32,573 nt of DNA, from the NCBI RefSeq assembly GCF_024642085.1, contig NZ_JAHEBV010000023.1, positions 1-32,573 on the forward strand, read 5' to 3'. Positions 17,656-26,300 of the stretch are shown piece by piece. Each line of letters starts with the position of its first letter. The stretch's first letter is position 1. The translations under genes were made by a program, and so were the position numbers. Source of the stretch: Novosphingobium sp. (GTDB lineage: Bacteria; Pseudomonadota; Alphaproteobacteria; Sphingomonadales; Sphingomonadaceae). The notes under the pieces are model-generated. The model saw only the letters and a list, made by a program, of their open reading frames with translations. It was not told where the DNA came from and made no database searches.

Positions 17656-18474
17656 ATGAATTTCAGTGGGGGAACTGCTGGTATTGCCGAAGCTTTCGTC
17701 AACGCGCGCTGCAGCGGCGCGACGTTGCGCGAATATCCCGGCGATCTTCCGACCGACTTTCAAACCGCGTATGCAATCCAGGATCGTGCCATTGCCCTTA
17801 ACGGGGAACATATCGGCGGCTGGAAAGTAGGTCGGGTCGCCGCAGAACTGGTCACGCGGTTTGGCGCGGATCGTTTGGCGGGACCGATTTTTCGCAACCA
17901 GATGGTCACCGCCGATGCGCTGCAGGATGCAGCGATGCCTGTCATGTCCGGTTTTGCGGCCGCAGAGGCAGAGCTTTTGTTGCAGCTCGGCGATCTGCCT
18001 GACAATCCCATCAGTGCCCGCGAAGTTCCCGACTACGTCACGGAAGTGCGCTTCGGGATAGAGATCGCCAGTTCGCCCTTTTGCGGCATTAATCAGCACG
18101 GCCCGGCGGTGACGGCTTCCGACTTTGGCAACAATTTCGGGCTGGTTCTGGGTCCCGTCATCGCCGACTGGCGCGACCGCGATCTGCTCGATGCGCCGAC
18201 CGCACTCACCATCGACGGAACGCAAGCCGGCCAGGGCACCATGGCCACGATGCTTGACGGACCGTTTGGTGCGGCTGCTTTTCTTATCGATCTGTTGCGC
18301 CGGCGCGGTATCGGATGTCCATCAGGAACATGGGTGTCGACCGGCGCGATCACCGGCGTCCATCCGGTCAAGGCCGGACAGACCGTGCACGCAACCTTTG
18401 ATGGTGCGTTCGAAGTGGGTTGCAGCATTATTGCCCATCCCGCCGGTTCAGTTGGCACGGGAGGTCCGGCGTGA
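17656..18474 (+). CDS. 2-keto-4-pentenoate hydratase / FAH-family protein
   Basis: A 272-residue cytoplasmic protein related to MhpD-type hydratases and fumarylacetoacetate hydrolases. Family features include GGWKVGRV, the acidic pair in AAEAELLLQL, FGIEIAS, and SDFGNNFGLVLGP near the metal site. It ends with GTWVSTGAITGVHPVKAGQT, typical of the C-terminal part. Members act on 2-keto acids using a divalent metal. Its substrate here is not evident; a side path for keto-deoxy sugar acids is a guess from location between regulator and transporter. GGGAGA seven bases before ATG 17656 supports the start. Its stop overlaps the transporter start as TGATG. Confidence 0.8.
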   Translation: MNFSGGTAGIAEAFVNARCSGATLREYPGDLPTDFQTAYAIQDRAIALNGEHIGGWKVGRVAAELVTRFGADRLAGPIFRNQMVTADALQDAAMPVMSGFAAAEAELLLQLGDLPDNPISAREVPDYVTEVRFGIEIASSPFCGINQHGPAVTASDFGNNFGLVLGPVIADWRDRDLLDAPTALTIDGTQAGQGTMATMLDGPFGAAAFLIDLLRRRGIGCPSGTWVSTGAITGVHPVKAGQTVHATFDGAFEVGCSIIAHPAGSVGTGGPA

Positions 18475-19769
18475 TGAACGGTTCCACGGCTGCCGCGAGC
18501 ACGCCAGCACAGGTCGCCAAGGCCGGTCGGATACGCTGGACAATTGTGGCTCTGCTGTTTGTTGCCACAACCATCAACTATATCGACCGCACAATGCTCG
18601 GCCTGCTCAAGCCGGACCTTGCCAAAGAGATGCGGTGGAGCGAGGACGACTACGGCACGATCGTCACCGCATTTCAGGCAGCCTATGCTATTGGGTTTCT
18701 GGTATTCGGGCGGATTATCGACCGGTTTGGCCCCAAGATCGGCTATGCCATGGCCATTATCGCCTGGACGATCGGCCATGTCGCCCATGGCTTTGCCTCG
18801 TCGGTTACGTCGTTCATGGCAGCACGCATCGTCCTTGGCGTTGGCGAAGCGGGTCATTTCCCGTCGGTAGTGCGGGTGTGCAGCGAATGGTTCCCGCAGA
18901 AGGAACGGTCCTATGCGATTGGCTGGATCAATTCGGCGACGACTGTCGGCGTAATTCTGACCGCGCCTGTCCTGGCTGTCTTGATGACGATGATGGGTCT
19001 TGATTGGCGGGGCGCCTTTCTGGTTTCAGGCCTGTTCGGCGTGGCGCTCCTCGCCGCCTGGCTGTTCAAATACGCCAACCCGCGGCAAGATATCCGCGTA
19101 AGCCGGGCAGAACTGGCCTGGATCGAACACGATCCGGCCGATCCCGTTCGGCCGGTTAGCTGGCTCACCTTGGCGGGCAAGCGTGAAACCTGGGCCTTTG
19201 CACTGGGCAAGTTTTTGACCGACCCGGTCTGGTTCCTGATGCTGTTCTGGCTGCCAAGCTATTTCAGCCAGACCTATCAGGTCGATCTCAAGATTTTCCT
19301 GTGGCCGATGATCGCCATGTACCTGCTGTCCGATATCGGCAGCATCGGCGGTGGTTGGCTTTCTTCGCGGCTTATCCAAAATGGCCGGACGCCAAACTTT
19401 GCCCGCAAGATCACGATGATTGTCGCGGCGCTATGCGTTCTGCCGATCTTGACAGTGACCCGGCTCGACAACCTGTGGCTCAGCGTCGTGATCATCGGGA
19501 TTGCGCTGGCCGGCCACCAGGCCTTTTCAGCCAACCTGTTTTCCATTCCAGCCGATACCTTCCCCAAGCACGCGGTTGGTTCGGTTATCGGCCTGGGCGG
19601 GTTCATGGGCGGAATTGGCGGCATGATCATGGCTAAATCAACCGGCCTGGTGCTGGACGCCACTGATGGGGATTACACGGCGATCTTTGCAGCCTGCACG
19701 GTCGTCTATTTTGCCGCGATCGGTTTCATTCATCTGTTTTCGCCGCGTCTTGCGCGGGCTGATGTGTGA
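18474..19769 (+). CDS. MFS transporter, ExuT-like hexuronate/organic anion symporter
   Basis: A 431-residue inner-membrane carrier with twelve predicted spans. The segment TINYIDRTMLG in the first span and GRIIDRFGPKIGYA after the second are typical of the anion:cation symporter family that includes ExuT. The loop ARIVLGVGEAGHFPSVVRVC also fits. It should import free uronates or small unsaturated products across the inner membrane. The frame extends upstream, but ATG 18474 with GGGAGG eight bases before it fits. Coupled to the preceding hydratase gene. Confidence 0.88.
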   Translation: MNGSTAAASTPAQVAKAGRIRWTIVALLFVATTINYIDRTMLGLLKPDLAKEMRWSEDDYGTIVTAFQAAYAIGFLVFGRIIDRFGPKIGYAMAIIAWTIGHVAHGFASSVTSFMAARIVLGVGEAGHFPSVVRVCSEWFPQKERSYAIGWINSATTVGVILTAPVLAVLMTMMGLDWRGAFLVSGLFGVALLAAWLFKYANPRQDIRVSRAELAWIEHDPADPVRPVSWLTLAGKRETWAFALGKFLTDPVWFLMLFWLPSYFSQTYQVDLKIFLWPMIAMYLLSDIGSIGGGWLSSRLIQNGRTPNFARKITMIVAALCVLPILTVTRLDNLWLSVVIIGIALAGHQAFSANLFSIPADTFPKHAVGSVIGLGGFMGGIGGMIMAKSTGLVLDATDGDYTAIFAACTVVYFAAIGFIHLFSPRLARADV

Positions 19770-19803
19770 GGCTGGTCATTGTATCTCGCGGTTCGCCGCA
19801 ATT

Positions 19804-19817
19804 TGACACCGGTATCA
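19804..19817. promoter_or_regulatory. Putative LacI-family operator, site 3 (best palindrome)
   Basis: TGACACCGGTATCA matches the inferred palindrome TGATACCGGTATCA at 13 of 14 positions. It lies 29 bases before the receptor start. Its left edge forms TTGACA (19803-19808), so the repressor could cover a -35 element. Confidence 0.7.
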
Positions 19818-19845
19818 AATAAGCCGGAATTTGAGGGAGAGTAAC

Positions 19846-22482
19846 ATGAACCGCAAAATCACGTTCCTGGCCGGTACCGCGCTGGCTTGCATCGCGTGCC
19901 CGGCAATGGCGCAAACTGCCCCCGCCCCGCAGCCCGAACCTGAATCGAGCGAAATCATCGTGACCGGCATTCGCGGCTCGTTGCAGAAGGCGGCAGAAAT
20001 CAAACGCAACGCCGATCAGGTGCTTGATGTGATCACCGCAGAGGATGTCGGCAAACTGCCTGACGCCAATATCGCCGAGGCGCTGCAGCGGGTCACGGGC
20101 GTGCAGATCAGCCGGGTGTTCGGCGAAGGCCAGGCAGTCAACATCCGCGGCCTGCAACAGGTCCGGGTGGAAGTAGACGGGCGCACTCTGCTGGGCTGGT
20201 CCGCCCGCGTCTCGCCTCCCGAAAATGACAACCTTGGACGCTCTTCGGGTCTCGATTCTGTTCCGTCATCGCTGTTCGGGCGGCTTGAAGTGCGCAAATC
20301 ACCGCTGGCCAGCCAGGTTGAAGGTGGACTCGGCGGCTCGGTCAATCTCGTCACGCCCAAGCCCTTTGATTTCAAGCGGACCACAGTCTCTCTGCGCGCC
20401 AGCGGCACCTATTCTGAAGGCGCCGACAAGTTCGAGCCAGGCTTTGCCGGTCTGTTCACGACCAAGCTGGCTGACGACAGCATCGGCATCCTGATCTCGG
20501 CCGACTACCAGAAGCGCAGCTCGCACCTTCAGCTGTTTGAACGCAACAACTTCTTCAATGCGCTCAACGGGGTGCCCGCGGTTGTCAATGGTGTGGCGAC
20601 ACAGCCGATTTTCGTGCCCCGCCTGCTGCAATATGAAAACACCGACATTGACCGTTCGCGTTTTGGCATCAACGGTGCCATCCAGTTTCGCGTTTCTCCG
20701 GAACTGACGATCACTGCCGACGGCATTTATTCCGAACAAAAAGCCAACCGTACCAACCAGTTCATTGCCTTCAATCTGGCCAACACGGCCACCGGCCTGG
20801 TCGTCAGCAATCCGATACTGGAAAACAACTATGCCGTTGCCGGCAGCGCACGGGGCAACATCCGTACCGGTAGCCAGGCACGCGAAGATCCGACCACGAC
20901 CATGCTGGCGGGGCTTAATGCAAAATACGACGACGGAAGGCTTTCGGTTGAGGCGGATGCCTATTACAGTCGCGGCACGCTGCGCCAGAAGATCGAAGTG
21001 TTCACTCTTCAGACCGCAAACAACTCGGTCATCGGCACTTACGATTTCCGCGGACGCAATTTGCCCGATCTGACGCTGACAACCACGACGGGCGCACCGT
21101 TCAATCCGCTTGCCCTGTCCAACTATCCGCAGCGTACCGATCGCCTGACCATCCGCGCCAACCTGCTGCCTGCCAACCTGGATGAAAAGACCGGCCGCCT
21201 TGATTTTGGCTACAATCCCGGCGGTGCCGTCAAAGTGCGTGCCGGTGTGCGCTACACTGATCTGCGGTCCGATTTCACGTCCTACCGCAGCCGCGCCAAC
21301 GCAACGAATGCCGATCTTGCCCCGTTCCTGAACCTGACCGGCGATCCCACCTTCCTGGCAGGCATCCCGGGCAACTTCCCGCGCCAGTTCCTGACTGCCA
21401 CGCCGGGATCGGACTATATTATCAAGCAGTCAATCACCCCGGTCATCGGCGAACCGCCCGCTCCCGGTGATCCGCTGGCGCGCAATTCCACCCGCGACTT
21501 CAAGTTCAAGGAAACGACCCTTTCGGGCTACCTGATGTTCGATGCCGAAGGTGAACTGTTCGGCCGTCCAGCCAAGGCAAACGCCGGGGTGCGGATCAGC
21601 AACACAGATCTTACGGTCGATACCCTGTCGCAGCTTGGCTCCGGCCCGCTTACCCCGCGGACAGATACCAACAGCTACACCAACGTGCTGCCCAGCGCGA
21701 ACCTGGTGGTGAATGTGACCGACAACTTCCTGATGCGTCTGTCGGCTTCGCAAACCCTGCAGCGTGCCGGGATCCAGGATCTGGCGCCGTCGACGTTCGT
21801 CGATGCAACCAACCGCTCGTCAACGTCGGGCAACGCGCAGCTTACGCCACCGATCTCGAGTAACCTTGACCTGTCCTTCGAATACTACACCGGCAAGACT
21901 TCGCTCATTTCGGGTGCGTTGTTCTACAAGAAGGTCGAAAACTTCATCATCACCAACACTTCAGAAGCAATCATACCCGGCTTCGAAAGCCTTGGGCTAC
22001 TGCGGGTGGTTCGCCCCGAAAACGTTGCAAGTGCCAAGGTCAAGGGTTTTGAAATCGGCATCACGCAGTTCTTCGATTTCCTGCCTTCGCCATTCGACGG
22101 CTTTGGCGTGATCGCGAACTACACCTACGCTGACAGCAAGGACAGCAATGGCTTCCCGCTGCAGGCCACTTCAAAGCATAGCTACAATCTTGTCGCCTTG
22201 TTCGAAAAGGGTCCGATTTCGGCGCGTGTCGCTTACAACTGGCGCGATGATGCGGTGTTCGAGTTTACGCAGGGGCGCCCGGAAATCATCGCCGCGCGTT
22301 CGCAGCTCGACGCCCAGGTCGGCATCGACATAACCAAGAAAATCGCGCTGTCATTCCAGGCGCAAAACCTGATGCCGGAACAGTCGGCTACACGGGAAAT
22401 CAGCAACTTCACCCCCAACGCAATCAACAGCTATGCCTTGTCCGAACGCCGCTTCAGCGTCGGCCTGCGGGTGAAATACTGA
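19846..22482 (+). CDS. TonB-dependent outer-membrane receptor
   Basis: An 878-residue receptor of the large Xanthomonas/Caulobacter type. It has a signal peptide (ending CPAMAQ), a TonB-box-like segment EIIVTGIRGSLQKA, a plug domain with DVITAEDVGKLPDANIAEAL, QRVTGVQISR and VNIRGLQQ, and a long beta-barrel. It ends RRFSVGLRVKY with the terminal aromatic expected for barrel insertion. GAGGGAGAG precedes ATG 19846. Placed next to the lyases and under its own operator, it probably takes up the oligouronide products of extracellular cleavage into the periplasm. Confidence 0.92.
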   Translation: MNRKITFLAGTALACIACPAMAQTAPAPQPEPESSEIIVTGIRGSLQKAAEIKRNADQVLDVITAEDVGKLPDANIAEALQRVTGVQISRVFGEGQAVNIRGLQQVRVEVDGRTLLGWSARVSPPENDNLGRSSGLDSVPSSLFGRLEVRKSPLASQVEGGLGGSVNLVTPKPFDFKRTTVSLRASGTYSEGADKFEPGFAGLFTTKLADDSIGILISADYQKRSSHLQLFERNNFFNALNGVPAVVNGVATQPIFVPRLLQYENTDIDRSRFGINGAIQFRVSPELTITADGIYSEQKANRTNQFIAFNLANTATGLVVSNPILENNYAVAGSARGNIRTGSQAREDPTTTMLAGLNAKYDDGRLSVEADAYYSRGTLRQKIEVFTLQTANNSVIGTYDFRGRNLPDLTLTTTTGAPFNPLALSNYPQRTDRLTIRANLLPANLDEKTGRLDFGYNPGGAVKVRAGVRYTDLRSDFTSYRSRANATNADLAPFLNLTGDPTFLAGIPGNFPRQFLTATPGSDYIIKQSITPVIGEPPAPGDPLARNSTRDFKFKETTLSGYLMFDAEGELFGRPAKANAGVRISNTDLTVDTLSQLGSGPLTPRTDTNSYTNVLPSANLVVNVTDNFLMRLSASQTLQRAGIQDLAPSTFVDATNRSSTSGNAQLTPPISSNLDLSFEYYTGKTSLISGALFYKKVENFIITNTSEAIIPGFESLGLLRVVRPENVASAKVKGFEIGITQFFDFLPSPFDGFGVIANYTYADSKDSNGFPLQATSKHSYNLVALFEKGPISARVAYNWRDDAVFEFTQGRPEIIAARSQLDAQVGIDITKKIALSFQAQNLMPEQSATREISNFTPNAINSYALSERRFSVGLRVKY

Positions 22483-22501
22483 TTACCAAACGACTAGAAA
22501 C

Positions 22502-22512
22502 AGAAGGAGAGG
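22502..22512 (+). promoter_or_regulatory. Strong ribosome-binding site in front of the second lyase
   Basis: AGAAGGAGAGG is the best Shine-Dalgarno match near the receptor-lyase junction. The nearest ATG codons it serves (22525, 22549) are not in the frame of the conserved lyase domain, which is the main evidence for a frameshift. Confidence 0.5.
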
Positions 22513-22523
22513 CCGGGGGTCAT

Positions 22524-23753
22524 CATGCCGATCCCCGCCTCTCCGCCGATGTCGGACCATCAAGACGGCTTGGCCGGCGTGCGCTGCTGGGAGCCCTGCC
22601 CGCCGCCGGCATCGCGCTGCTGCTGCCAAGGGGGGCCAGGGCCGCCGGCCGCAGCATCGATTTCCGGTCGATTGAGCGGCGCCGCGCGGTCCAGAACGGC
22701 CCCGCCTATCTTCACGATGAAGTCCGAACGATCGTCGACTTTACCGCGCCGCGCAGTCCGGGCAGCGCGCACGATTACTATTCCGAGGGCGATTACTGGT
22801 GGTCCGACCCGGCCAATCCCGGCGGGCCCTATATTCGACGGGACGGTTTTTCCAACCCGGCCAAGTTCGATGCGCACCGGCTGGCCCTTATCCGGATGAG
22901 CCGCATCGTGCCGGGCCTGGTCGCCGCCTGGCTTGCAACCGGACAGCGCCGCTATGCTGACGCAGCCCAGCGCCATCTTGATGCCTGGTTCGTCGATCCA
23001 GCGCGGCGGATGAATCCGTCCTTGCCCTATGCCCAGGCAATCATCGGGGTGAACACCGGGCGCGGTATCGGCATCATCGACACGCTGCACCTGGTCGAGA
23101 CTGCACGCGCGGTGATGGTTCTTGGCGAGCCCGGGCGGCAACGTTTTCGTTTGCGCAACGAAGCTGCGATCAAGGGCTGGTTCAGCGATTACCTAGGCTG
23201 GCTGACCAGTTCGGCCAATGGCCGGGCTGAGCGGGACGAGGTCAACAATCATGGCAGTGCGTGGGTATTGCAAGCGGCGCAGTTCGCGGTCTTGACTGGC
23301 GACGAGAAGACTGCCGACTGGTGCCGCTATCGCTACAAGTCGGCGCTCTTGCCCAACCAGATCGCGCCCGACGGATCGCAGCCGCTGGAGCTGGTCAGGA
23401 CAAAGCCTTATGCCTACTGCCTGTTCAATCTGGATGTACTGGGAACCACCGCGCACCTGTTGTCGCGTCCTGGCGACAATCTGTGGCAGTTCACCACACC
23501 CGATGGCCGCAGCCTGGCCCGGGCGCTGAACTTTATGGCACCGTTTATTGCCGACAAATCACGGTGGCCATATCCCGCCGATGTCGAGGCATTCGCAGGT
23601 TATCCGGTGCGGCACCCGGCCCTGCTGTTTGGCGGGCTGGCACTGAAGGCGCCTGCCCTGCTGAAAATCTGGCGCGGCCTTCATCCTGATCCGCAGCTGC
23701 CTGAAGTCATCCGCAATTTTCCGATCAGGCAGCCGCTGCTGTGGACATCATGA
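22524..23753 (+). CDS. Second PF05426-type polysaccharide lyase; start codon missing or frameshifted
   Basis: About 400 codons are conserved. A Tat-like leader (RRLGRRALLGALPAAGIALL) is followed by DYWWSDPANPGGPYIRRDG, RMNPSLPYAQ, EVNNHGSAWV (Asn-His near 23247), LELVRTKPYAY and TPDGRSLARA. This is the same order as in the lyase at 11788, so it should cleave uronate polymers. The first ATG in this frame is at 22896, which would remove the leader and the YWW motif. No ATG, GTG or TTG precedes the leader in frame. A strong ribosome site (GGAGAGG) precedes ATG 22525 and ATG 22549, both in another frame; loss of one base near 22560 would join them. Either a recent frameshift or a non-standard start. 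Confidence 0.7.
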   Translation, partial: HADPRLSADVGPSRRLGRRALLGALPAAGIALLLPRGARAAGRSIDFRSIERRRAVQNGPAYLHDEVRTIVDFTAPRSPGSAHDYYSEGDYWWSDPANPGGPYIRRDGFSNPAKFDAHRLALIRMSRIVPGLVAAWLATGQRRYADAAQRHLDAWFVDPARRMNPSLPYAQAIIGVNTGRGIGIIDTLHLVETARAVMVLGEPGRQRFRLRNEAAIKGWFSDYLGWLTSSANGRAERDEVNNHGSAWVLQAAQFAVLTGDEKTADWCRYRYKSALLPNQIAPDGSQPLELVRTKPYAYCLFNLDVLGTTAHLLSRPGDNLWQFTTPDGRSLARALNFMAPFIADKSRWPYPADVEAFAGYPVRHPALLFGGLALKAPALLKIWRGLHPDPQLPEVIRNFPIRQPLLWTS

Positions 23754-23850
23754 CATAAGCTGCGCGTGCCCGCACCAATCCCCGTTGCCAAACTGCCCCC
23801 GATAGCCGATTATTTTGCAACCTTTCGCTTGGTCAATCAGGATGATTTAG

Positions 23851-24210
23851 GTGCTCAAGACGATCCACCATGCCGCGCTGCTGTTTCTTTCGTCCGCCCT
23901 GTTGGCTGGCTGCGGAAGCCGCGATCCTGATGCGGCGGCGAGCGATCCCGCCGCAACAACAATGGTTCCCGCGGCCTTGGCGACGTTCCCGCCCAGCCTG
24001 ATGGCATTCGGCGATGGCTATCCGGCAAAGGGCGATCCGTGCCGGCGCCTGGGCGAAAGCGCCGCGACCTCCAACTGGCTGGATGCAAGCGCCGTCCTGG
24101 TCGGCTGTCCTTCGGCAGAGGCTGCTGGAAAGGTGGGCGGCAAGATAGTCGACACTGTTGAGGGCATAAGCCTGGTATCCATTCCCACCGGCGACGAAGG
24201 CGCGCCTTAG
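23851..24210 (+). CDS. Small lipoprotein, unknown function
   Basis: A 119-residue protein with a lipoprotein signal ([11 protein letters not shown], lipidated Cys at about 21). Two further Cys ([15 protein letters not shown]) could form a disulphide in the periplasm. The stretch [20 protein letters not shown] through [18 protein letters not shown] looks conserved-protein-like, but I do not recognise a family. The start is GTG 23851, with AGGA about eight bases upstream. It lies between the uronate locus and the SLOG gene with no clear link to either. Confidence 0.65.
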   Translation: MLKTIHHAALLFLSSALLAGCGSRDPDAAASDPAATTMVPAALATFPPSLMAFGDGYPAKGDPCRRLGESAATSNWLDASAVLVGCPSAEAAGKVGGKIVDTVEGISLVSIPTGDEGAP

Positions 24211-24301
24211 GCTGCCGCGCTGGCGGATCGCTTCAAGACTGCACAACTAACCGAACCTTGCCGGTTGCCGCCACGCGGGAACTCCTGCACAGTTTCGCCC
24301 G

Positions 24302-26296
24302 ATGCGTAAGCCCGCTGTTTCTGTACCGCCGTCCCCCCAGGTCCGGCTGGCGCTTGGTGTGACGGGACACCGGGCTGGTCACGCCAGCTTTGCCGCCAAT
24401 GAAACCGCCATTGCGGCCACGCTGAGGCAAATTTTTGACCTGGTCGATGCTGCAACAGCAGCCGCGCCCGGCGCACAAAGCGTTGGCCCGTTTGCTCCTA
24501 CCCGCATTCATACATTGCTGGCTGACGGAACCGATCGGATGGCAAGCGGAATGGGGCTTGAACGCGGGTACGAATTGGTCGCTCCGCTGCCGTTCGGCAG
24601 GCGGCTCAACAAAGCAATCAATTCCTTGACCGAGGATCCAACCGAAGCCCGCCTCTTGCTGGCCGGCAAGGACGCGCTCGGCGTAGCGACACAGCAGCAC
24701 GCTGCGGCGATCCGCGACCTGGCGGACCGGGCGCGGGTATTCGACCTGGCGGATGCCGATGCGGCCATTACGGCGCTGTATCTTGCCAAGCTCGACAATC
24801 CTCAGGACGCCGGGATCGCATCGCGCTTTGCTGCCGAAGCGTCGCGCCGGGTTGCGCTGGCGGGGCGGATCCTGATCGAACAGTCGGACCTGGTGATTGG
24901 CCTTTGGGACGGGGTTACCACTGCCCACGTTGGCGGCACGGGCCATACAATCGCCGTAGCGCTGGAACTTGGCTCTCCAGTCATCTGGATTGATCCGGCG
25001 CGTCCGGCCGACTGGCGCGTTCTGCTTGCTCCCGAAGCCTTGGCAACGGTATCGCTGGAAAAAGATCCGTCCGATCGCGATACGGTACTGGCGGCTTTGG
25101 TGCAGGCGGCGCTCGACCCTGGGACTGATGGCGACAAGCCGGGCTTTACCGCGCTTACGGCCGAGCGGTGGCGCGAGCGGAGCAACCCGTTGGCCCACGG
25201 ATATCGCCGCGTCGAAGCACTGTTTGGCGGCAATACCTGGGCGGAACGCTTTCGCCGGTTGCGCCAAAGCTATGAACATCCCGAAACCGTCGAAAGCACA
25301 ACCGGCGCGGCATTCCTGGCCCATGCTGCCGCGCTGCCGGGTGCCGATCAGGATCTGGTCCGCCATCTTGGTCAGGACGTGATGCGCCGCTTTGCGTGGA
25401 GCGACGGCGTATCGGCCCACCTGTCCGATGCCTACCGCGGCGGGATGACTTTCAACTTCGTTTTGTCCAGCCTGTCGATCGTGGCCGGCATCGCCTATTT
25501 GCCGTTCGTTACGGTCGATCAAAAATGGGTATTCGCACTCACCGAACTGCTACTGCTGTGCGGGGTGCTGCTGATCACGATCGTCGGCACCCGCCGCGCG
25601 TTTCACACTCGTTGGTTTGAAACCCGCCGCGTCGCGGAATATTTTCGCCATGCCCCGCTGATGATGATCCTTGGTGCGGCAAGGCCGACCGGGCGCTGGC
25701 CGCATGGTGCCGATGCCAGCTGGCCCGAGTTCTATGCCCGTCAGGTTCTGCGCGATGTCGGGCTGCCTCGAATGACAATAACGCAGCAATATTTGCGCGG
25801 TGTGCTGACCGGGCCGCTGAACGATCATGTGCGCGGCCAGCGCGATTATCACTTCGGCAAAGCGCACCGACTGTCCACAGTCCATCACCGCCTTGACGTG
25901 CTTTCCGAAGGATTGTTCCAGCTCGCCGTGGGCGCGGTGACCATGTATCTGGTGATGCGCGCTTTTGAATATGCCGGCATGATCCCGGTCGAACCGTTTG
26001 AAAAGGTATCGAAGGTTTTCACCGTGCTGGGGGTCATGTTCCCGACATTTGGCGCAGGGATAGCCGGGGTTCGCTATTTCGGCGATTTTGAGCGGTTTGG
26101 CGAGATTTCCGAGGTTACCGCTGAAAAGCTTGACGGCATTGCCAAGCGGATCGACATCCTGGCCAGCGCTCCGCCGGGTGCGATCGGCTATGGCGATGTG
26201 GCCGACCTGGCCCACGCCACCGACGATGTGGTGGTGGCCGAAATTGAAAGCTGGCAAGCGGTATTCGGCGGCAAACAGATCGCAGTGCCGGTCTAA
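24302..26296 (+). CDS. SLOG-like sensor fused to a four-span membrane domain (SLATT/DUF4231-like)
   Basis: This 664-residue protein has two parts. Residues 14-235 resemble a SLOG nucleotide-binding Rossmann fold: LALGVTGHR, then LLADGTDRMA (72-81), YELVAPLPF, and the closing LWDGVTTAHVGGTGHTIAVA with GSPVIWID. After a linker, spans lie at about 383-401, 408-428, 535-556 and 572-592. Between them is a cytoplasmic loop with the motif RWFETRRVAEYFRH, which recalls SLATT/DUF4231-type membrane effectors. In Thoeris immunity a SLOG domain binds the signal made by a TIR enzyme; SLATT domains are thought to be pore-forming effectors. The gene ends four bases from the convergent redox operon. No clear ribosome site is seen. 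Domain names are from pattern recognition. Confidence 0.7.
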   Translation: MRKPAVSVPPSPQVRLALGVTGHRAGHASFAANETAIAATLRQIFDLVDAATAAAPGAQSVGPFAPTRIHTLLADGTDRMASGMGLERGYELVAPLPFGRRLNKAINSLTEDPTEARLLLAGKDALGVATQQHAAAIRDLADRARVFDLADADAAITALYLAKLDNPQDAGIASRFAAEASRRVALAGRILIEQSDLVIGLWDGVTTAHVGGTGHTIAVALELGSPVIWIDPARPADWRVLLAPEALATVSLEKDPSDRDTVLAALVQAALDPGTDGDKPGFTALTAERWRERSNPLAHGYRRVEALFGGNTWAERFRRLRQSYEHPETVESTTGAAFLAHAAALPGADQDLVRHLGQDVMRRFAWSDGVSAHLSDAYRGGMTFNFVLSSLSIVAGIAYLPFVTVDQKWVFALTELLLLCGVLLITIVGTRRAFHTRWFETRRVAEYFRHAPLMMILGAARPTGRWPHGADASWPEFYARQVLRDVGLPRMTITQQYLRGVLTGPLNDHVRGQRDYHFGKAHRLSTVHHRLDVLSEGLFQLAVGAVTMYLVMRAFEYAGMIPVEPFEKVSKVFTVLGVMFPTFGAGIAGVRYFGDFERFGEISEVTAEKLDGIAKRIDILASAPPGAIGYGDVADLAHATDDVVVAEIESWQAVFGGKQIAVPV

Positions 26297-26300
26297 GGAA

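Noticed and set aside
20864..20880. TACCGGTAGCC inside the TonB receptor gene resembling the operator core
   Set aside because: It is within the coding sequence, lacks the TGACA half and is explained by common codons.
24233..25522. 429-residue minus-strand open frame
   Set aside because: It lies opposite the SLOG-like gene and shows typical shadow composition.
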